Positions 27,129 to 32,127 of a stretch of DNA of 32,127 nucleotides are shown one piece after another. Both the position numbers and the translations under genes were made by a program. Each line of letters begins with the position of its first letter. Within the stretch, counting starts at the first letter, position 1. Origin of the DNA: Candidatus Moraniibacteriota bacterium (GTDB taxonomy: Bacteria; Patescibacteriota; Minisyncoccia; Moranbacterales; UBA9337); the NCBI GenBank assembly GCA_029865125.1, contig JAOUHN010000006.1, forward strand, positions 1-32,127, in the 5' to 3' direction. The notes below the pieces were generated by a model. The model saw only the letters and a program-made list of their open reading frames with translations, had not been told where the DNA came from and ran no database searches.

Positions 27129-28184
27129 ATGATAAAACGAAAAAAGACAAAAAAGATTAAAATAGGGAATGTTTACATTGGAGGAAATGCTCCTGTTGCT
27201 GTTCAGTCAATGTGTAACACTGACACAAGAGACGTCAAAGCTACCGTGGCTCAAATCAAAGAGCTCACTCAGGCTGGATGTGAAATCATTCGAATTGCTG
27301 TTCCGGACATTGAGGCTGCTAAGGCTATTGGAGCGATCAAGAAGCAAATTAGCATTCCGCTTGTGGCGGACATTCATTTTTCAGCTGATTTAGCTATGGA
27401 GGCAATTCGCCAAGGAATTGACAAGCTTCGAATCAACCCGGGAAACATTGGTAGTGAGGAAAAAGTGGCCATGCTTGTGAAAGAATGCAAAAAGAAAAAA
27501 ATTCCAATTCGAATTGGAGTGAATGCTGGGTCACTTGAAAAAGATATTTTGAAAAAATACAAAGGGAAAGTGACCGCCAAAGGGATGGTTGAAAGTGCCA
27601 TGAAGCACATCAAAATTCTTGAGAGTCACAATTTCAAAAACATTGCCATTTCTCTGAAAGCCGCTGATATTGAAAGAACTGTGGAGGCATATCGACTTCT
27701 TTCAAAAAAAGTGAACTATCCTTTGCACATTGGGGTTACTGAGGCTGGAACATCCTTCAGAGGGACAGTGATGTCATCTGTGGGACTCGGGATTCTTTTG
27801 TATGACGGAATTGGAGACACGCTCAGGGTTTCTCTCACTGCAGATCCTGTTGAAGAAATTCGAGTGGCATTTGAAATTTTGAAATCTTTGGGTCTCAGAA
27901 AAAGAGGAATTTCAATCACCAGTTGCCCAACTTGCGGAAGAACTGAAATTGATTTGATTTCTCTTGCAAAAAAGGTTGAAAAGGCATTAGAAGGAGTGGA
28001 CAAGGAAATGAGAGTGGCGGTGATGGGATGTGTTGTCAACGGTCCCGGAGAAGCCAGAGAAGCGGATTTGGCCATTGTAGGAGGAAAAAACGTTGGACTT
28101 ATTGTGAAAAAAGGAGAGATTTTGAGAAAAGTTCCTGAAAAAGACCTTCTGAAGGAATTTCTCAAAGAAGTTGAAAAATTCTAG
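27129..28184 (+). CDS. ispG: 4-hydroxy-3-methylbut-2-en-1-yl diphosphate synthase
   Basis: APVAVQSMCNTDTRDV, ADIHF, KLRINPGN, SCPTCGRTEIDL, CVVNGPGEA. Confidence 0.96.
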   Translation: MIKRKKTKKIKIGNVYIGGNAPVAVQSMCNTDTRDVKATVAQIKELTQAGCEIIRIAVPDIEAAKAIGAIKKQISIPLVADIHFSADLAMEAIRQGIDKLRINPGNIGSEEKVAMLVKECKKKKIPIRIGVNAGSLEKDILKKYKGKVTAKGMVESAMKHIKILESHNFKNIAISLKAADIERTVEAYRLLSKKVNYPLHIGVTEAGTSFRGTVMSSVGLGILLYDGIGDTLRVSLTADPVEEIRVAFEILKSLGLRKRGISITSCPTCGRTEIDLISLAKKVEKALEGVDKEMRVAVMGCVVNGPGEAREADLAIVGGKNVGLIVKKGEILRKVPEKDLLKEFLKEVEKF

Positions 28185-28207
28185 GCAGTGGTTATTGTGA
28201 AAATCAT

Positions 28208-28250
28208 CAAAAAAAACACTACTATACAACTACATATAGTAGTGTTTTTG
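28208..28250 (+). terminator. Intrinsic terminator after ispG
   Basis: AACACTACTATacaactacATATAGTAGTGTTTTTG. Confidence 0.85.
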
Positions 28251-28280
28251 TTTGACAAAAAGTGTCAAAATTGGTAATTT
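28251..28280 (+). promoter_or_regulatory. Promoter with -35 embedded in inverted repeat TTTGACA-aaaag-TGTCAAA
   Basis: TTGACA (28252-28257)-N17-TAATTT; perfect 7-bp inverted repeat 28251-28269. Confidence 0.6.
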
Positions 28281-28326
28281 TTAGACCTGAGAGAAAAGGT
28301 ATGTTCCTTTAAACGAGGAGGGAGAT

Positions 28327-28947
28327 ATGAATATTGAACACAAAATATTATCACTAGCAAGTGAAATATTTGCTTATCTTTCAAAGCATGGACTTGAAAA
28401 AGAAGAAGAAATATTAAATCAAGTTGTTTTGCTTGTTAAGAAAAAAATGGAAATAAAAGCAGATGTTCGCATTGTTTATGATGCATCCTGGATTCCAAAA
28501 GAAAAAATCAACGATGTATTAATTCTGTTTCATTGTGTTTTTGACGCAATAACCTTTGAAGGCATTGTTATTGAAGACCAGCTGAAGAAACCCGGAATGA
28601 ATCATGCAATGATAACTTTCTTTGCGGAAAATATTTCACAGCATATTTGTGATGGTGACATTCTTTTTTTATCGGAAGACATTGATACTTTTCTCGCTCA
28701 AGAAGTTTCGGAGAAGTTAGGAGTTGAATGTTCGGAAGATGGAAATGTTGCCATTATGATCTATGTTAACGATCGAATAATGTGGGATCTGATGTGGTCA
28801 GAAATAAAAAGAGTGTATACCATTTTTGACTTGAGGGAGGATACAATTGATTATGATTTGAAAGTTATTTCTGGAGTGGGCTTGCATGAAACTAGAAAAT
28901 TCATGAAAGATGTTAGCGAAATGTCAAAGGGAGGAAAAGAGCAATGA
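28327..28947 (+). CDS. Hypothetical protein, 206 aa
   Basis: Strong SD ACGAGGAGGGAGAT-ATG; no family recognised. Confidence 0.65.
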   Translation: MNIEHKILSLASEIFAYLSKHGLEKEEEILNQVVLLVKKKMEIKADVRIVYDASWIPKEKINDVLILFHCVFDAITFEGIVIEDQLKKPGMNHAMITFFAENISQHICDGDILFLSEDIDTFLAQEVSEKLGVECSEDGNVAIMIYVNDRIMWDLMWSEIKRVYTIFDLREDTIDYDLKVISGVGLHETRKFMKDVSEMSKGGKEQ

Positions 28948-29294
28948 AACAAAGTCAAGAAAGTATTCAAAAATTAGCGAAAAATCTTGCTGAGATAACC
29001 AGGATAGCAGATCAAACGAGGCGTTATCCGATAACGCAATACGAGAGAGAAACGATAAGACTATATTTGTCAGAACATTTTATCGAAGGTAGTTCTGGCA
29101 ACAGCCGCTACATATCAATCTGGGCCACATATGTCAGGCGTTTGACAGATGCGGTCAATTGGACTGTGGAGGAAAGAGAGAGTTTTGTTGAGTTTTTTCT
29201 TGCGGAGCTTTTTTCGGAGGTCAAGAAACTCCCAACACTTCAAGAAGTAATAGAGGGAGAGGGAAATTGTCCTTGTCTGATGGGACTTTCCTGA
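28944..29294 (+). CDS. Hypothetical protein, 116 aa, 4-nt overlap with preceding gene
   Basis: ATGA stop/start overlap; SD AAAGGGAGGAAAAG inside the upstream gene. Confidence 0.65.
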   Translation: MKQSQESIQKLAKNLAEITRIADQTRRYPITQYERETIRLYLSEHFIEGSSGNSRYISIWATYVRRLTDAVNWTVEERESFVEFFLAELFSEVKKLPTLQEVIEGEGNCPCLMGLS

Positions 29295-29310
29295 TCACTC
29301 TAGATCGATT

Positions 29311-29360
29311 GGGCCACTGAGAAAACCTTGAAAAAGGTAACTCTCAGCGGCCTGTTTTTT
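29311..29360 (+). terminator. Intrinsic terminator
   Basis: GGCCaCTGAGA ... TCTCAGcGGCC followed by TGTTTTTT. Confidence 0.85.
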
Positions 29361-29388
29361 ATTTCTTATTTTTTATAACTTTTGATGC

Positions 29389-29416
29389 CACTCCAATATA
29401 TCGATATATTGGAGTG
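29389..29416. repeat. Perfect 28-bp palindrome CACTCCAATATATCGATATATTGGAGTG
   Basis: Reverse complement equals itself. Confidence 0.9.
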
Positions 29417-29440
29417 ATGGCAGAGCAATTTTTTTGAGTG

Positions 29441-29552
29441 TTTGTTATATGTTTTGCATTTTTGCTTCATGTTTCATGTTCTATGTTTCATGTTATGTGA
29501 TTCATGTTTTGTGTTTCATGATTCATGTTCTGTGTTATGTGATTCATGATTT
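29441..29552 (+). repeat. Degenerate 7-bp tandem array (class 1), about 16 units, consensus near ATGTTTC
   Basis: Segments in exact 7-nt register, e.g. atgtttc atgttct atgtttc atgttat gtgattc atgtttt gtgtttc atgattc atgttct gtgttat gtgattc. Confidence 0.85.
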
Positions 29553-29573
29553 TAGTGTTACAATATCACTAGT

Positions 29574-29608
29574 AAGAGTTGAGATTTGTGATAGAGAATT
29601 GAGAATAT
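29574..29608 (+). repeat. Five 7-bp units (class 2): agagttg agatttg tgataga gaattga gaatatg, ending at rarA start
   Basis: 7-bp register, TTGAGAA-like. Confidence 0.45.
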
Positions 29609-30809
29609 GAAAAACAATCAAGAAAATTTTTCTCCTTTGGCTAGCAGGATGAGACCGAAGAAGCTGAGTGAGTTTTTTGGTCAGGATCAACTTGTTGGTG
29701 ACGGGGCATATTTGAGGCGAGCCATTGAAAATGACAATGTTTTTTCAATGATTTTTTGGGGTCCTCCGGGAACAGGAAAAACTACTCTGGCTTCAATCAT
29801 TGCTGAGGAAACAAACTCTGATTTCATTGAAATGAGCGCAGTGGACAGTGGAGTGAAGAGACTTCGAGAAATTGTTGATGTGGCTGAGAAGAACAAGCAG
29901 GCAGGAAAAAGAACTATTCTTTTCATTGATGAGATTCACAGATGGAACAAGGCTCAACAGGACAGATTGCTTCCACATGTTGAAAGGGGAGGAATTATTC
30001 TCATCGGGGCTACAACAGAAAATCCAAGCTTTGAAGTGAACAGCGCGCTTCTTTCAAGGGCAAGAGTTTTTGTTTTGAAAAATCTTTCGGTGGGGGACAT
30101 TGCAAAAATGCTTGAGCGAGCTCTTGAATCAGAAAAGGGACTCAAAAAAGAAAAGATTAAGATTGAAAAGAAAGACCTTGAAAGAATCGCAGATCTTTCC
30201 AATGGAGACGCTCGAATTGCGCTCAATGCACTTGAAATTTGCACGAGTATTGGGAAAAAGATTACCAAAGAAATAATTTTGGAAGTTTTTCAAAAAACTA
30301 ATCTTGTGTATGACAGAAACGGAGATGAACATTTCAACATCATCTCTGCACTTCACAAATCCATGCGAGGAGGAGATGCAAGTGCGGCGGTGTATTGGAC
30401 AGTTCGAATGCTTGAAGGTGGGGAAGACCCGATCTATATTGCCAGAAGGTTTGTTCGTTTTGCGTCAGAAGACATTGGACTTGCCAACAACACTGCTCTT
30501 CTCTTGGCCAATTCTGTTTTTGAAGCGTGTCAGAAGCTTGGAATGCCGGAATGCGGGGTTCATCTTGCGCATTGTGCGATCTATCTCGCCAAATCTCCAA
30601 AAAGTGTGGCTGCCTATGACGCATACACTCAAGCGCAAGCAGATGTGAAAAAACACGGGAACCTCGATGTCCCTCTCCACATCAGAAATGCTCCCACAAA
30701 ACTCATGAAAGATTTGGGATATGGCAAAGGATACAAATACACCCCAAAAGAGGACAGCGCTGACCAGGAATATTTTCCAGATGAGTTGAAAGGGAGGACG
30801 TACATGTAG
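29607..30809 (+). CDS. rarA: Replication-associated recombination protein A (AAA+ ATPase)
   Basis: LASRMRPKKLSEFFGQDQLVG, Walker A GPPGTGKTT, Walker B ILFIDEIHRWNKAQQD, IGATTENPSFEVN. Confidence 0.96.
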   Translation: MKNNQENFSPLASRMRPKKLSEFFGQDQLVGDGAYLRRAIENDNVFSMIFWGPPGTGKTTLASIIAEETNSDFIEMSAVDSGVKRLREIVDVAEKNKQAGKRTILFIDEIHRWNKAQQDRLLPHVERGGIILIGATTENPSFEVNSALLSRARVFVLKNLSVGDIAKMLERALESEKGLKKEKIKIEKKDLERIADLSNGDARIALNALEICTSIGKKITKEIILEVFQKTNLVYDRNGDEHFNIISALHKSMRGGDASAAVYWTVRMLEGGEDPIYIARRFVRFASEDIGLANNTALLLANSVFEACQKLGMPECGVHLAHCAIYLAKSPKSVAAYDAYTQAQADVKKHGNLDVPLHIRNAPTKLMKDLGYGKGYKYTPKEDSADQEYFPDELKGRTYM

Positions 30810-30810
30810 C

Positions 30811-30936
30811 GTGGATCATAGAACATGGAACATAGAACACATAGCATAAAACATATAACATGGAGCATAAAGCATGGAACACGTAACATAGAACACATAA
30901 CATAGAACACATAGCACGTAACATAGAACATGAATT
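30811..30936 (-). repeat. Degenerate 7-bp tandem array (class 1, reverse orientation), 18 units, + strand consensus near ATAGAAC
   Basis: atagaac atggaac atagaac acatagc ataaaac atataac atggagc ... atagaac atgaatt in unbroken 7-nt register. Confidence 0.88.
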
Positions 30937-30943
30937 CCTTTCT

Positions 30944-30978
30944 CATGTTACATGCTATGTGTTGTATGTTCCATGATT
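30944..30978 (+). repeat. Inverted arm of the 30811 array (5 units)
   Basis: Reverse complement of 30944-30975 matches 30824-30855 at 28 of 32 positions. Confidence 0.8.
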
Positions 30979-30998
30979 TTCATTGACTAATCCACTAG

Positions 30999-31029
30999 CG
31001 CTTGCTATCCTATTGGCAAGCGTTTTTTT
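30999..31029 (+). terminator. Intrinsic terminator
   Basis: CGCTTGC-tatcctattg-GCAAGCG-TTTTTTT. Confidence 0.85.
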
Positions 31030-31071
31030 GTTGTTTTACAGATTAATAGGTTTGAAATTGGAGGAAATCTA

Positions 31072-31791
31072 ATGGTTGACATCGATGAGAAAGCATTGAT
31101 CCAGAGAGCCGGAGTTTTAGTGAGCAATGATCATCTGATTTATAAGTCCGGACAACATGGTGACAAATATCTAAACAAAGAGCATTTAGTGCGGCTGAAT
31201 GCCATTGAGATGGTGGCACTTCTGGAGAAAATGGCATTTAATTTCTGTAGGGTGGAGCAAATCATTCCTTATGGGGGAGAAATTGGAGTCTTGGGTCCAG
31301 CAATGGGGGCCATTCCATATGCGTTGACAGTGGCAAGTAAGCTTCAAAGATACTTTGATGGGGCGGCACGGTTTTTCCCGGCTAGAACTGAGTTAAAAAC
31401 TCTTCCTGATGGGAAGAAAACTCATCATTTTCCTGAAAAATTACTTGCTGAGTATCGGGGTAAGAAAATCATTATTGTTGAAGATATCGTTAATGCTGGG
31501 ACAACAATAAGGGAAGTTGCAAGTCTTTGTAGGAAGAAATTAGGCAATGACTCAGTTCTGGCTGCAATGTGCCTTATGGAGCGAGGTGGTCAAACCGCTT
31601 CTTCATTAGGAATCCTATCATTTCATCCATTGATGGTTACTCCGATGCCTCAGCACAAGCCAGAGAATTGTCCCTTGTGTAAAGCAGGAATCCCAATTAA
31701 TATTATACTTGGCAAGGGTGAGAGATGGGTTAATCTTTTTGGTCAGCCGCCTTATCCGCCCGGAACTGATTTTAGCGCATTTTGGAAATAA
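31072..31791 (+). CDS. Orotate phosphoribosyltransferase-like PRTase with C-terminal CPLC motif
   Basis: PRPP-binding motif IIIVEDIVNAGTTIREV; KSGQHGDKYLNK; PENCPLCKAGIPINIILGKG; SD TGGAGG. Confidence 0.75.
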   Translation: MVDIDEKALIQRAGVLVSNDHLIYKSGQHGDKYLNKEHLVRLNAIEMVALLEKMAFNFCRVEQIIPYGGEIGVLGPAMGAIPYALTVASKLQRYFDGAARFFPARTELKTLPDGKKTHHFPEKLLAEYRGKKIIIVEDIVNAGTTIREVASLCRKKLGNDSVLAAMCLMERGGQTASSLGILSFHPLMVTPMPQHKPENCPLCKAGIPINIILGKGERWVNLFGQPPYPPGTDFSAFWK

Positions 31792-31830
31792 TAAAAAATT
31801 GAATTTTTTATAAATTTTCCCATCCAGTTC

Positions 31831-31885
31831 AAAATCCCAATCGCAATAACATGAGTTAGGAGGCATGTTGCGGTTGGGGTTTTTA
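31831..31885 (+). terminator. Intrinsic terminator
   Basis: AAAATCCCAATCGCAATAACATG ... CATGTTGCGGTTGGGGTTTTTA. Confidence 0.8.
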
Positions 31886-31912
31886 TTTTGGGTGAGTTTT
31901 TGCCTAGCGGTG

Positions 31913-31942
31913 CTTGTCATCCTGAACTTGTTTCAGGATCCC
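31913..31942 (-). repeat. Interspersed repeat copy 2
   Basis: Exact reverse complement of 231-260. Confidence 0.85.
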
Positions 31943-32024
31943 AAAATTAGACTATTCAAACTTAATATAATCTGAATATATAATTTAAAATAAAGAAACC
32001 TTATAAGATTAGTGCCGACCGCTC

Positions 32025-32051
32025 GGGATCCTGAAACAAGTTCAGGATGAC
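32025..32051 (+). repeat. Interspersed repeat copy 3
   Basis: GGGATCCTGAAACAAGTTCAGGATGAC identical to first 27 nt of copy 1. Confidence 0.85.
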
Positions 32052-32127
32052 ATAGGACGGAGGTTTTTTAAATTTTAAACAAAACCTTTCCTCAATCCTC
32101 CCCTCGAGGAAAAAAAAGGGGGGGGGA

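Noticed and set aside
27716-28165. 149-aa minus-strand ORF
   Set aside because: Antisense to ispG; no own signals or recognisable product
30703-30924. Cys-rich minus-strand ORF (CSMLYVLCYVF repeats)
   Set aside because: Product of a 7-nt tandem array open in several frames, not a real coding signature
29441-30978. CRISPR array
   Set aside because: Repeats are contiguous degenerate 7-mers with no unique spacers and no cas genes
304-31791. UGA recoding, as in some CPR lineages
   Set aside because: TGA functions as a stop for several genes here (for example alaS and the 28327 gene) and no conserved gene carries in-frame TGA

Overview
AT-rich bacterial chromosomal window, probably Patescibacteria/CPR-like (inferred from gene style, AlaRS lacking C-Ala, few Shine-Dalgarno sites; not proven). 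Core content: recJ, a geranylgeranyl-reductase-type flavoprotein, rpmE(-), rpsB-tsf with a structured leader, a PSP1/RicT protein, a tRNA cluster (Thr-TGT, partial Tyr, Tyr-GTA, Thr-GGT) with rpmG and tRNA-Trp, two GT4 and one GT2 glycosyltransferases, a DUF4012-type protein, mnmA, alaS, mreBCD-PBP2, a polyprenyl synthase, ispG, rarA and a pyrE-like PRTase. Accessory stretches (about 7.85-11.24 kb, 28.3-29.3 kb, 31.0-31.8 kb) carry small uncharacterised genes, mostly with strong GGAGG ribosome binding sites, unlike the core genes. Signals most worth a second look: 7-bp-periodic degenerate repeat arrays (two sequence classes) around rarA and other genes, a tRNA-Tyr 5' half duplicated up to the anticodon loop, candidate leaderless genes, the rpsB leader, a two-gene ATGA-coupled cassette with an operator-like -35, a lone divergent ProB-like kinase, and a Cys/His protein with an internal repeat. 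No CRISPR array, rRNA or complete mobile element was seen. All calls are by eye; no searches were run.
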